A DNA stretch of 64,000 nt from Hydrangea macrophylla. Lineage: Eukaryota; Streptophyta; Magnoliopsida; Cornales; Hydrangeaceae. Of this stretch, positions 1 to 11,897 are shown in pieces. Made by a program: the position numbers and the translations under genes. The stretch spans positions 34,450,218 to 34,514,217 of the forward strand of contig CM066982.1 in NCBI GenBank assembly GCA_033977485.1, given 5' to 3'. The notes under the pieces are model-generated. The model ran no database searches, was not told where the DNA came from, and was given only the letters and a program-made list of their open reading frames with translations. Within the stretch, counting starts at the first letter, position 1; each line of letters starts with the position of its first letter.

Positions 1-766
1 GGTTCTATAGAGATAGAGCCATGGGAGATAGAGGCATTGTTTGAATGCCTATATTTCATTTTAGTTTTTTGTTTTATGTGCTTGGTTTGTGATTGGCGTA
101 TAATACATTGTTGTATGCACGCAAAACAAGTTTTCTAAAATAAAATTCAAAAACCGTTTTCAACACATTAGTAAACATTAGATGTTTATGGGAAGTGTGT
201 AGAAACAGATTTTCTCAAAAAGCAAAATCCTTTTTACTAAAACTAGTGGGAGAGGGTCTTATTAATTACACCCACGATCTTTCATTAATGGTTCACTGTA
301 AGATGAGTGGTGCATTCTGTGTCACCTCGTCAGGGGTGATCATTCCATACGGAGGGTGCATTATTCATTGGTTACTAGATGTGAACTTCTTTTGATAGGA
401 TCAATCAGACGTGTTAGAGGGTGACCACCACACGGAGGCGCTACTTGAGACGGTTGTGATTGGATCCTAGTTAATGGTACACACTAGCTAAGCTATGGAT
501 AAGGGATCCCACACGGGGCATTATTCATAAACTTAGAGATCAAATAGGTTCGGAAGTCATAACTTATTTTGCAAGAGTTGCATAGCAAATAAGTTATGAT
601 AAATCGAAAGATCAAACATTGACCACCACACGGAGGCTTTATTCTTTCGTTTCGGTATTCCGGCGACTTTGTTTTAAAATAAGAGTTTTAAAAGGATTCT
701 TTTATTTCAAACTGTCAAATTCTGATATCCATATTTATTTTGTTTTGATTTTTACAGTAAATCATA
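1..766 (+). other. Copia 5' untranslated leader
   Basis: There is no open frame of note between the window start and the gag ATG at 767. The stretch is the usual leader between PBS and gag. A diverged copy in inverted orientation lies at about 47600-48250; both contain the same kind of text about 150-500 bp from gag, with short recurring phrases such as caccacacggagg. A TATA box is not expected here because the promoter is in the missing 5' LTR. Confidence 0.65.
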
Positions 767-3700
767 ATGTCTGGATCTGCATTTAGTCCACTTGCCACCA
801 TACTAACTCAAAACAAGTTAACTGGAAACAACTACACTAAATGGAAACGTAACCTTGACATCGTGTTAACTGCGGAGGATCACATATATGTCCTCACCAC
901 CCCAAGCCCTGAAGAACCCGCGGCAAATGCTTCGGCAGCTGCCAGAAGCGAGTTCGACAAATGGAAGAAGTCGAATGGAATGGCTCGTTGCTATATTCTG
1001 GCCTCAATGGCTGGTGTGTTGCAACACCAATTCCAATCGAATGATTCTGTCAGTGACATTATCACATCCTTGAAAAAGATGTTTGGGGAGCATGGCAGGC
1101 CTGCCAGACAGGTAGCCATGCAAAAGATAATGAGTGCAAAGATGTCGAAAGGGACTCCAGTCAAGGAACATGTTTTAAAAATGATTGGTTATTTAAACGA
1201 GCTAGAGACCCTAGGTGCCAACATCGATGCACAGACCCAAGTTGATATGATCCTTAATTCGTTGTCGCCTTCATTCGCTCAATTTAAACTTAACTATAAT
1301 ATGAATCAAATGAATTTTTCAATGAGCGAATCGATGAGTTCTCTTTTGGCAGCGGAAGGGGTGATCAAACCTGGGGTCAACGTTTTGTACGTTGAGAAAA
1401 GCGCTTCCTCTTCCCGATCTGTGCCGAAAGGAAATAAAGGGAAGAAGAAAGATAGCACTGGTGGTTCAAGTGTTGGACCAGTCCCTAAGATTGCAAAATC
1501 TAAGGGAAAAGGTAAGGGCAAAGGGAAGGTGGGTGGCCAAGGCAAAGGAAAGTGTTTCCAATGCGGTGAGAAGGGCCACTGGAAGAGGAACTGTCCAGAA
1601 TTCTTAGCTACAAGAGTTCAAGGTATGATTGAATCACATGTGATTGAAGTAAGTTTTATTACGGATACTTCAAACACTTGGTGCATTGATTCTGGTGCGA
1701 CTAACCATATCTGTAATTCATTGCAGGGGTTCAGATCAACCAGGAAATGCAGTGATGGGGAGATCGTGCTTATTCTAGGTTCTAGCGCAACCGTATCTGC
1801 GGTTGCTATAGGAGTCGTAGTTTTAGAATTTTCAGACAATAAAGTTTTGATTTTATCAGATGTACTTTACGTCCCTTTAATGAGACGTAATTTAATTTCA
1901 GTTTCTAATTTAACGAATAATGGTTATTCCTTTCATTTTGGAACTGAAGTTGTCATTAAAAGAAGCAGTTCTTTTATATGTTCTGGTGTTAAATCAAATG
2001 GTTTGTATATGATTACTCCCAATATTTCTAAAGATTCTTGTTTGGAACTTAATAACTCAGTGGTAACTTTACCATCTAAAAGAAAGGAACCTTCCACTAA
2101 TCCAACAAGGCTTTGGCATATGAGGCTTGGCCATATCAATCTGAATAGGATTGGCAGACTAGTCAAAGAAGGGGTCTTAGGCGATTTGGTTCTCGAACCA
2201 ATAGAAGTCTGCGAGTCTTGTTTGGAGGGTAAGATGACCAAAAGGCCCTTTCCTGCAAAGGGCAACAGGACCAATGCATTGTTGGAATTAGTTCATACTG
2301 ATGTGTGTGGACCAATAAATATTAGAGCAAGGGGTGGTTATGAGTATTTCATAACATTTACCGATGACCACTCTAGGTATGGATATGTGTACCTAATGCA
2401 GCACAAGTCTGAAGCCTTTGAAAAGTTCAAAGAGTTTAGGGCTGAAGTGGAGAAGCAATCGGGCACACATATCAAGGCCATTCGATCTGATCGAGGTGGC
2501 GAGTACCTCTCTAATGAGTTTATTGATCACCTCGTACAGAATGGGATTCTGTCACAGTTGACTGCACCTGGTACGCCTCAGCAGAACGGTGTAGCGGAGA
2601 GAAGGAATCGGACTCTTTTAGACATAACTAGGTCGATGATGAGTTATTCAGAGTTGCCATTATTCCTTTGGGGTTATGCTTTGGAAACCGTTGCATACAT
2701 ACTAAATCTAGTACCAAGCAAATTTGTTCCCAGGACACCACGAGAGATGTGGATTGGGCGCAAGCCTTCTTTGCAACATCTCCGGATATGGGGGTGTCCG
2801 GCACATGTGCTCAAAGGAAAGATGAGCAAGTTGGATTCTAGATCGGAAGTATGTTACTTTGTAGGGTATCCAAAGGGTACTTATGGATGGTATTTTTATG
2901 ATCCAAGAGAACAGAAAGTGTTTGTTAGTACAAATGTTGTTTTCTTGGAGGATGATTATATCATGAACCATAAACCTAAGGGAAGGATAGATCTTAGAGA
3001 GATAGAAGGAGAGCCCTCAGTCCAACCCGCAGTTGATAACGATGAAAATCAAGAAAATACCACTTCTTCACCCATTTCCGCACAGGTACCTCGTCGTAGT
3101 GGGAGGATTATCAGCCAGCCTGATAGATACATGTTCTTAGGAGAAGTTTTTGAAGCTGTCTCCATAGAATCTGAATCTGATCCTGCCACATACGAAGAGG
3201 CAATGGTTGATGTAGACTCGGCTCATTGGATTAAAGCTATGAAGGCTGAATTGGAATCTATGGATTCTAATCAGGTCTGGGATCTTGTAGAGCTTCCAGC
3301 CAATATTAAACCCATTGGCTGTAAGTGGGTCTACAAGAGGAAAAGAGGATCTGATGGAAAGGTTGAAACCTTTAAGGCTAGGCTTGTAGCGAAAGGTTAT
3401 ACTCAAAGGGAGGGCATTGACTATGAGGAAACCTTCTCGCCGGTAGCCATGCTGAAGTCCATCAGAATACTCTTATCCATTGCTGCATGCCTAGATTATG
3501 AAATCTGGCAGATGGACGTCAAGACTGCATTCTTGAATGGAAATCTTGAGGAAGACATCTATATGCAACAACCAGAAGGGTTCATAGCTGGTCGGAAAGG
3601 TAACTTGGTATGCAAGTTGCAAAAGTCCATTTATGGGTTTAAGCAAGCATCCAGAAGTTGGAACATCCGATTTGACTAAGCGGTCAAGTCGTTTGGTTTC

Positions 3701-4756
3701 ATACAGAATCTGGATGAACCTTGTGTATACAAGAAGAGTGAAGGGAAAGTGGTGGCCTTTCTTGTGCTTTACGTTGACGACATTCTACTCATTGGAAATG
3801 ATGTAGCGGCGCTGTCAATAGTCAAGGTTTGGCTAGCTAGTACTTTCAATATGAAGGATCTAGGAGAGGCGAGCTATATTCTAGGGATAAAGCTCTTTCG
3901 AGATCGCAAGCGAAAAATAATGGGATTATCTCAAGCTGGTTATATCGATAAGGTGCTAACTAGGTTTTCAATGGATAATTTGAAGAAAGGTTTGTTACCT
4001 TTCAGGCATGGTTTAGCGTTCTCCAAGGACCAGTGTCCAAAGACACAGGAGGAGAGGAATCGCATGAAAGGAGTTCCCTATGCTTAAGCAGTGGGAAGTC
4101 TTATGTATGCGATGTTATGCACTAGACCAGATATTTACTTTGCCGTTGGCATGGTTAGCAGATATCAGTCGAATCCAGGTCCAGAGCACTGGACAGCCGT
4201 CAAGCACATTCTTAAGTACTTGAGAAGGACTAAAGATTACATGCTTATGTACGGTGGTAGTGAGTTAATTCCAGTAGGATACACTGACTTGGACTTTATG
4301 TCAGATAAAGATTAGAGGAAGTCGACGTCCGGTCATCTCTTTACCTTGGGAGGTGTTGCTGTCAGTTGGAGGAGCATTAAGCAGAAATGCATTGCATACT
4401 CAACTACAGAAGCTGAGTATGTGGCTGCTTGTGAAGCCGCAAAGGAAGCTGTTTGGCTCAAGAAGTTCCTTATGGAGCTCGAGGTGGTACCAGCGTCGCT
4501 GTCACCTATTACGCTTTATTATGATAATAGTGGGGCAGTGGCTCAGTCCAAGGAGCCAAGGAACCACGGAAAGGGAAAGCACGTAGAGCGGAAATATCAT
4601 CTTATCCGAGATATTGTTCAACGTGGAGATGTGACTGTCACCAAGATTGCCACCGCTGACAATCTTGCTGATCCGTTTACAAAGGCCTTGCCACAGAAGG
4701 TCTTTGATCGTCATCTAGATAGTCTAGGTCTCAGATGTAATCCTGTATGGTTATGA
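767..4756 (+). pseudogene. Copia Gag-Pol polyprotein with three in-frame stops
   Basis: One continuous frame of 1,330 codons encodes Gag, protease, integrase, RT and RNase H in Copia order. Gag spans about 1-260 and a CCHC zinc knuckle ([14 protein letters not shown]) starts at residue 263. The protease motif DSGA is at 308-311. The GAG-pre-integrase motif LWHMRLGH lies near 449. The integrase core has HTD near 512, the second Asp in RSDRGGEY near 576 and E in NGVAERRN near 612. RT starts near 820, with [10 protein letters not shown] and later YVDD (DNA about 3770). RNase H ends at 4756. The frame is never shifted but has stops at 3677 (TAA where Gln is expected), 4085 (TAA in YA*AVGS) and 4313 (TAG before RKSTSG). 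The first fits C-to-T deamination. The copy cannot make full-length Pol, but Gag to mid-RT is open. The ATG at 767 matches the family's N-terminus. Confidence 0.93.
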
Positions 4757-4771
4757 GTGCAAGTGGGAGTT

Positions 4772-6271
4772 TGTTGGGTTTGTGCCCTCAAACCATTACT
4801 ATATGTATTAGACATTAGCATTTTAATATATGGATATCAGCTTTACATTTTATGATGTATGCTTCTTTCATGAGATGATTGTTTAATCCATAAGTATCAT
4901 AGTAAGTATTTCGTGTGTGTATGAGATACATACAACGAGATACGAATTACTATTCTTTGATACTTAAAGCTTGTCACAGTGGATGATGAAACTGGATATC
5001 TCATCAGGTATACACTGTAGCATCATTAACTACCATTGGATGGAGTGATAAATCTCAATCACTAGAGTGAAACTCTTGGTTAGTATGCTAGTGCTTATAG
5101 TGCATTGACGGACCTGAGTTTTCTATTGACGCTCAATGCTGTCAATAGTCAATAGGAACTCATAACTTGTATAAGGTATGTGTTCTCAATCTTGAGACGA
5201 TTATGAACACAGACTGTGGATATGACTGCTTTGACTTACCAATCAGTGAGGTCTATAGAAGATCAACACCTGGGTATCTTGGGTATGTCATGTTCATAGG
5301 GTTGTGAACATATATTGTCAAGATAGAATCTACCCTCTGATTCAGAGTAAGCATTCCCTTGAGAATGTCACCAAGTCGATTACTGAGTACTGCAGTCTTG
5401 TTGATAAGAGTTATCAACATGTTTGGTAATCATGAGAGGTGAATGGGACTCAAGGATTATAAGAAGTAATCATGATTCAGGTTGACAATAACTGTTTATC
5501 CGACTACCTGAATATGATTGTGAATGCTGACGGTAGAGGGACATTAGTACAACATACAAGTCTAGTTATCGCTTCGGATATGTTCTTTTGCGTTGGAGTT
5601 TAGTTATCGTTTTATAGTGGAGTAAACGTTAACTGATCAGTCGATTAATTTTTTGATCAAAGAGTTTGGTCATGGGAGTTAATCAACTGATCTGAGCCAA
5701 CAATAAAGAGCCTAGGAGGTCCCACTCTTAGCTCTACTAGGATGCTTGGAAAGGCAAATGAGGATGATGTCAAGACAGGTTCGATCGATCGAAGTTGTCT
5801 CGATCGATTGAAGTCTAGACAGGTTCGATCGATTGAAGATGGTTCGATCGATCGAATGTTCGATCGATCGAAGCCACTTCGATCGCTCGAGAGCTAGGTC
5901 GGTTCTGGGAATCTATAAATAGGGCAGCTGCGTTCTGGAAAAGAGGTTGTTCGTCGTTTTGAACGTCAGAAGCTACAGAAACTATTTTGGAGCCCCAAAA
6001 CCTTCTGTATCCTCTCCATTAGGGTTCCCACCAACCCTAGCCCTTCCTGCGAGCATCCATAGGAGTCATAAGAGTGAAGACCATCTAGTGGAGGCTGCTG
6101 GAAGTCAGAGATTTCAGAATTGGGTTCAAGACAGTAAGGTATAATTCTTGTCCCCTCTTGTGCGCATCTATAGAGTTGATGGGTAGTAGATCCGGGCATG
6201 CCAATTAAGTTTTATAACTTGATTTTTCCGCTGCGCGTTTAAACTTAGAACTTAAACCGGTTTTTCCAACA
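4772..6271 (+). repeat. 3' LTR of Copia element (1,500 bp)
   Basis: It begins TGTTGGG right after the purine-rich tract and ends CCAACA. It aligns throughout with the solo LTR at 21422-22917. U3 holds an array of six TTCGATCGATCGAA-like palindromes (5779-5894), then the phrase GGTCGGTTCTGG and a TATA box. R/U5 follows and ends with TTTCCGCTGCGCGTTTAAAC, a phrase also found in the solo copy. Confidence 0.93.
5779..5921 (+). promoter_or_regulatory. LTR promoter: palindrome array plus TATA box
   Basis: Six copies of a 14-bp palindrome, TTCGATCGATCGAA with T/C variants, are spaced by a few bp. They end about 20 bp before TATAAATA at 5914-5921. The solo LTR keeps six copies in the same place. The position fits a proximal enhancer or silencer; no binding factor can be named from sequence. 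Confidence 0.7.
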
Positions 6272-6272
6272 A

Positions 6273-7914
6273 TTACTGGATGCCGGCTTCATTCGGATAG
6301 CCCGATATGTTGAATGGGTCTCGAATGTGGTGCCAGTGGTGGAGAAGAATGGGAAGCTAAGGGTCTGTATTGATTTCAAAAATTTAAACTTAGCTACCCC
6401 AAAAGATGAGTATCCCATGCCCATGGCCGATCAGTTAATCGACTCGGCCGCTAAACATAAAATTTTGTCCTTCATGGGCGGGCACTCGGGGTATAACCAG
6501 ATCTACATTGCCGAAGAGGATGTCCCGAAGACTGCTTTTCGATGCCCGGGGACAATTGGAACCTTTGAATGGGTTGTCATGCCTTTCGGGCTGAAGAACG
6601 CTGGAGCTACCTATCAACGGACAATGAATTCAATCTTCCATGATATGATCGGACAGTTCATGGAAGTTTACATAGATGATGTGGTAGTAAAGTCAGGAGG
6701 TAATGCCGATCATTTGAGGGATTTGGAGAAAGCATTTGAAAGAATGCCGGCTCACAGACTAAAGATGAATCCTCTCAAATGTGCATTCGGCGTTACTGCA
6801 GGGAACTTCCTAGGTTTCCTAGTACATCAAAGGGGGATAGAGATTGACAAAAATAAGGCTCGGGCTATCCAAGCAGCAAAGCCACCAGCTAATAAGAAAG
6901 AGCTTCAGAGATTGCTCGGGCAGATCAATTTCTTAAGAAGATTCATATCAAATTGCGCAGGGAAGACCCAAGTATGGACACCATTGTTGAAGATCAAGAC
7001 CGATGAAGACTTCAAATGGGAAGACAGCCATGAACAAGCCTTTGAAGGAATCAAACAGTATTTGTTAACCCCTCCAGTATTAATGCCACCAAAGAAGGGT
7101 AGGTACCTAAAGTTATATATATCGACCTCTGACTGTTCTATAGGAAGCATGTTAGCTCAAGATAACGAGCAAGGAAATGAGCAGGCCGTTTATTATTTAA
7201 GTAGAATTTTGACTCCAATCGAGCAACGCTATGCGCCGATTGAGAAGTTATGCTTGGCATTGTATTTTTCCTCACAAAAGTTAAGAACATATATGCTGCC
7301 CGTTTCCACTTATATAATATGTCAAACTGATGTGATAAAATATATGTTGTCAAGACCGATCATGAGAGGCCGAATTGGGAAATGGACCCTGGCCTTAATG
7401 GAATTTGCCATCCAATACCGATCGCAGCAATCGGTGAAAGGCCAGGCCATAGCCAATTTCTTGGCTGATCACCCAGATCCTACTGATTTGGGAGAACTGC
7501 CTCTAACACCCAAAGTCCTCAACACGTCCTTAGTCCCATGGACATTAATCTTTGACGGTTCCAAAAACGCAGAGGGTGCTGGGGCAGGTGTGGTGATTGT
7601 ATCACCAAAGTACAAAAAGAAAAAAATGTCATTTCGGCTCAATTTTAAATGCACTAATAATCAGGCCGAATACGAAGCGCTTATCATCGGACTAGAGATA
7701 CTCCTTGAAATGGGGGCATCGTCCGTACACATAAAGGAGACTCAGGGCTTGTTATCGGACAGATTGCTAGAGAGTTTCAGATACGCAGTTGGGAGCTCTG
7801 CCCATTCCACGCAGTGGCCACTCAACTCATGGAGGCGTTTGATGATATTAGCGTGAGTTACATTCCGAGAACCACAAACACCGAGGCCGATAAACTGGCA
7901 AAAACAGGATCAGC
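6273..7914 (+). pseudogene. Tat1 pol, RT-RNaseH1-aRNH part
   Basis: Coding resumes straight after the Copia LTR with LLDAGFIRIARYVEWV, so the GTG at 6327 is not a true start. RT motifs: CIDFKNLN, MPFGLKNAGATYQR, and YIDD at residues 115-118 counted from 6327. RNase H1 covers about 250-390, with TSDCSIGSMLAQ replacing the usual Asp-rich start, and ends ANFLADHP. The plant 'archaeal' RNase H begins LIFDGSKNAEGAGAGV. A 1-nt loss near 7731 shifts the frame (after SSVHIK). The correct frame continues as GDSGLVIGQ and then ATQLMEAF..TEADKLAK up to the Athila-like insertion at 7920. The rest of pol resumes after 16436. Confidence 0.9.
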
Positions 7915-7919
7915 CTCAC
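7915..7919. repeat. Target-site duplication CTCAC (left)
   Basis: Identical to 16432-16436. Removing the element and one copy rejoins the Tat1 pol sequence. Confidence 0.93.
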
Positions 7920-9277
7920 TGATGTTGTCAGAATCAAGATATAAAAGTATTCTTTACTTTTCAATAGATTTGCAGTGTGGAAGTAAAGGTCGAACCCACA
8001 GAGATTGATTACTACAGCGATTTAATTTTAAAACCTAAGTCTAATTAATTAGGGAAAACAGATTTGATTTTGAATTTAATTAATCTACTAACAATAAATA
8101 AATCTAAACTAGGAAAGCAATTAAAATTGTTTTAATAAATGTTTAAGGGAACCTAGGATTGCAAATCCACCACTAGATTCATAATAGGAATATTCATGAA
8201 TTACTTTAGCTTATTACGTTGGATGAATATGGGGAATTGTAGCTACAAGCCCAATTCCTCCGACAAGAAGATAATCATGGTTCAAGCACCAACATAATCC
8301 ATCTGCGGATAGCACGAATTATCTCACACTAAACTAGGGTTGTGATCTAATCCATCTAACCTAGGCATGGACTATTCGGATACTTGATAGCACGAATCAA
8401 TAAAGCACCATCACATGTAAACAATCTAAACAAGCACAGCAAGAATAGATCGTTGAGCACATCACAGTCAAAATAGATCTAAGACAAGAATAAATTCTGA
8501 AAGCAATGATTTAATCACTAGAAATACGATTTATTAATAAAAATCCTCTCAACATGTGACTGTCATCCATACATAATAAAACTAAAATAAATACATAAAA
8601 TACTCCCTATTACTCATCTAGGGCTTCATTGAAACCCTAGATCAATGATCTAGCCGTCCATAGAAGTAGTAGATAGCAAGAGGTTGATGGAGGAGGCCAT
8701 GGAAACCCTTGGTCTTCTTCTTCTTCTCCTTGCTTCCCTCCCTTCAATGGCTGGAAGTATGGTTGTAGAATGTGTGTATAATAATTGCCAACCCTCTAAT
8801 TGAAGTAAAATAGAGTTTATATAGATTTACAACATGTTTTGGAAGCCTTTACAACTCGAAACGGACTGAAACGCATGTAATTTACAGTCTGGACGTCGTT
8901 TAGCAGTCTCGTTTGCACAGGATTCTTCAGTATACTGAAATACGCAACTTTGGTTTTTGGGCATATCGCGCGAGCGGGTCGCGCGAGCGCGACATTTGGC
9001 TTTCGCTCGCGCGGATCGCGCGAGCGATTATGGGGTTCTCGCGCGAGCGGATCGCGCGAGCGATTTCTCGGATTTTGCGGGCGCGGGTCGCGCGCGCGAC
9101 TTGGTTTTTTCAGCTTCTTCAACTATGCTTTTTCACCCTGTTTAGCCTGGTTTAGATGATTTCTTCCAAAACCTGTCAGAAACTAGAAAACGAAGTAAAA
9201 ATATACAAAAACAGAATAAAAAGGTACTAACAAATGCTCGTTAAAGCGTATAAATAGGATTAGTTCTCTCCCGATCA
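7920..9277 (-). repeat. 3' LTR of Athila-like element (left copy)
   Basis: 1,358 bp, the same length as the right copy. Differences seen include positions 7924, 8547, the CpG-rich block near 9004-9078 and about 9139. The palindromic CGCG block lies at about 8966-9102. Repeating RERIARA-like peptides readable here are translations of that block, not genes. Confidence 0.93.
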
Positions 9278-9289
9278 CACCCCCAAACC
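9278..9289 (-). other. Polypurine tract (PPT) of Athila-like element
   Basis: On the minus strand it reads GTAGGTTTGGGGGTG immediately before the 3' LTR start TGATCGGG. It is preceded by a short hairpin with arms TTTTGCT/AGCAAAA at about 9294-9315. The GAGGACTAGCAA...TTTGGGGG arrangement is typical of Athila-group 3' ends (family knowledge). Confidence 0.8.
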
Positions 9290-11897
9290 TACATTTTGCT
9301 AGTCCTCGAGCAAAACTAAAATAAAAACTACTAATAAAAAATCTATTCCATTTTCGTATGGATCACGATTGCATTTAGCGTATGCAACAAGCCTTTTAAA
9401 CCCCTAGGTGTCCCTAGTCGGACGAGTGAAGTCTCGTGAGGGTTCTCGTCAACAAGTTACCCACAACCATCTTTATTAACTTAAAATTTAAAAAGTTTTA
9501 TTAAAACGAAAAACATAAAATTCAATACTCCTTATTATACAACAAAGATTCGAAATAGAATAACGAACATAAAGAAACGGAATCAAACGTCTACATACAT
9601 CATGAAAAACACTCTCAAGCACATGCATCGTGTAAATCAATAGAGTTTCTCATAAAATTGCACGTGTGTGATGAGGTAGTCAAATGAACACGCTTATGTC
9701 ATAAACTTAGAATATAACTCGGATGACCATCTAACTATGTCTTGACTACGAATCTCACAATGTCAATTACACTCTCAAATGAAACACTCAGAAACAGGTG
9801 TAATTTTTCTAATATATGGGAGCAAAGGAAATATATTTTCAAAACGATAAATGCTCACATATGACATGAAAAAGACGCATGACATGAAAGAACAGTAGTC
9901 TCATGGATAAGATGCCAATAATCAAGAGAAATTAATCATTACCATGTTTTAATCCCCTCCCATCATTTTCATATCCAAACCATGTTTCCTAGGATCAAAT
10001 AGGACTTTTCAAAGGTTGTATTGTAGCTCAGGTAATGAAAAAGGATAAAATGGATATATGGGTAGATTTAGAATGGCATTGTAAGGCATGTACGATTTCT
10101 TTCATTCATCTCTTCTACAAACTTTCATCTTTTCTTTCTCTCCATTCCTTTTCATTCATTTTCTTTCATTTTTTTTTTTTTTATTTTCAACCCTCCTCTT
10201 CTTTATTTTGTTTTCTTTTTCCTTTTTCTTTTCTTGTTTCTCAAATGAATATGCATTGAATACCAAGCAACTATCCCAATAACTTCTTATTTTTTTCTTC
10301 TTCATCAACACATCGCCTTAATACTACTAAAAGTTGATCACTCTTCCAGTGGTATACTCCAAGTTGATCAAGTTGGAGCTTTTAAAGAGGATAATGGTGA
10401 ACAAAGAAAAAGATGCATTTCAACGGCTCAAGGGGCGAACTAAGGAAATTTTTTCATTTATCGGTCGGCAGTAAACAAAGAAGGCCTAAAATCATGTCCT
10501 ATGGTTATATGGTTCTTCAATATTTACGACGGAAGATTATTTAGCATGGTAACAACTATTTTAACTTGATTATCAACCAAAACAAGAATAATGAGACTAA
10601 ACAACAAGTTAATGCGCTATTTCAATGAAATTCGACAAACACAAGATGTATTTATAACCCTCAAAATAGAAAAGATAGGCTCAAAAGCTCACCGGGTTTA
10701 GTCTCCACCGTGTGTTATCTAGAAATCCGAATCATATTATAGTTCACAACCAACATGTATTCAAGCGACTACGTGTAGTGCATAGTTTATGTGCAAATCT
10801 ATGATATAAAACTACGATTCAAACAATACATAACTTAAAACGTTACATCATAACTTCAGTAAACGATTCATCACATCTTCTTTTGTTTACCATTCTATAA
10901 CAATCATAATTACATAACACGAAGTATCAACTAGCGATTGCAAAACCGTAGGTAACATCGTTTATTTAAACACACTTATTGAAAATTTTAAAATTTTAGT
11001 GCATAATAACGTGCATGTGTGTGCATACCCCCAAACCTAAACCTTTCATTGTCCCCAATGAAACAATAAAACGAAAGAAAGGAGAGTACGTAAAGAAGGA
11101 ACGATAATACCTCGATCTGGACAAGCATAGAACAGGTGAACACAAAGGAATATGGCTATAAAGTTCAATGTTACCTGTTACTTCTTAATAAAAGAAAACA
11201 AACTAACAAAAGACTATTAAAAGTACATGAAATCAAAATACAAAATATAAATCTATAAACTAATCAAAACTAAACTAAACAAATAAATGGAAAAGAAATA
11301 AAAGAAAAAGTTTAAATGTAATAAAGAAAACAACGACCAAATTGAACTAAACTGAAACAAATAAACAAATATCATAAACGTAAACACTATTAGAACCAGT
11401 GTGGGGGAAGGATACAAGAAAACAAAAGAAAATATGCAGAAATGGGGGTATCGCGCGCGCGGTCCGCGCGAGCGGCCGTCGCGCACGCGAATTCCCAGGA
11501 ATTTTTTTTTTTTTTTTTTTTTTTGATTTAATTATCTCGCGCGAGCGAGGTACCTCGTGCCCGCTATTCCAGGCGCGAGGAGAACCTGAGGCTCATATAA
11601 AAGAAAAGGAAAGAAAAATACTAAGGGGCACTCTCGCGCCAGCGGGCCGCGCGAGCGACGTCTCGCGCGAGCGGGCCGCGCGCGCGAGATTGGTCATTTC
11701 ACTTGGTTCACTTATTTTATGCATATTAAGTAAAAATAATTCTATTCTAACCCCCAAACCTATCCAGCATCTCAAAAACAGACTAAAACAGACCCAAAAA
11801 CAACCAAAAATAAGAAAAATGAATGAAATAAAGCTTGGGTTGCCTCCCAAGAAGCGCTACCTTTTACGTCTTTAGCTAGACCTTTCTAGCATAAGAC
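9290..11897 (-). other. Long non-coding interior between gag-pro and PPT
   Basis: 2.6 kb with no frame resembling RT, integrase or envelope. Landmarks: a pyrimidine-rich stretch on + (purine-rich in element sense) at about 10095-10240; two extra PPT-like motifs (11027-11038 and 11750-11761); three CpG-rich palindromic blocks (about 11448-11485, 11536-11580, 11630-11692); a T-run at 11502-11524. A hairpin CTTGGG..CCCAAG at 11834-11851 lies 47 nt beyond the gag-pro stop, in a context (GGGAGGCAACCC) common after pol in Athila-type elements (from memory). The small open frames here are shadows. Confidence 0.7.

Larger units (their letters stand above)
1..6271 (+). mobile_element. Ty1/Copia element, Angela-type, 5' LTR outside window
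   Basis: Leader (1-766), gag-pol (767-4756), a purine-rich tract ending gtgggagtt and a 1,500-bp 3' LTR (4772-6271) are present. The 5' LTR and PBS lie upstream of the window. The LTR starts TGTTGGGTTTGTGCCC and ends TTTTTCCAACA; this start and the long LTR resemble the BARE/Angela lineage (family knowledge). The right junction cuts Tat1 RT coding sequence, which resumes in frame at 6273, so the element was inserted into Tat1. The 5 bp after the LTR are ATTAC; the matching left TSD cannot be checked here. A solo LTR of the same family lies at 21422-22917. Confidence 0.9.

Noticed and set aside
6327..6330. GTG at 6327 as a gene start
   Set aside because: The RT frame is open upstream to the Copia LTR border at 6271; it is an interrupted pol, not a start.
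7926..7935. LTR start at TGTCAGAATC instead of TGAT[G/C]TTG
   Set aside because: With that border the flanks GATGT and CTCAC do not match; the border at 7920 gives a perfect CTCAC duplication and agrees with the right LTR.
8913..9159. Overlapping open frames with repeated RERIARA-type peptides (also 16067-16313)
   Set aside because: They are translations of the CGCG palindrome block inside both LTRs, open in several frames at once; no gene.
10035..10282. Phe/Ser-rich open frames
   Set aside because: Arise from the pyrimidine-rich tract in the Athila-like interior.
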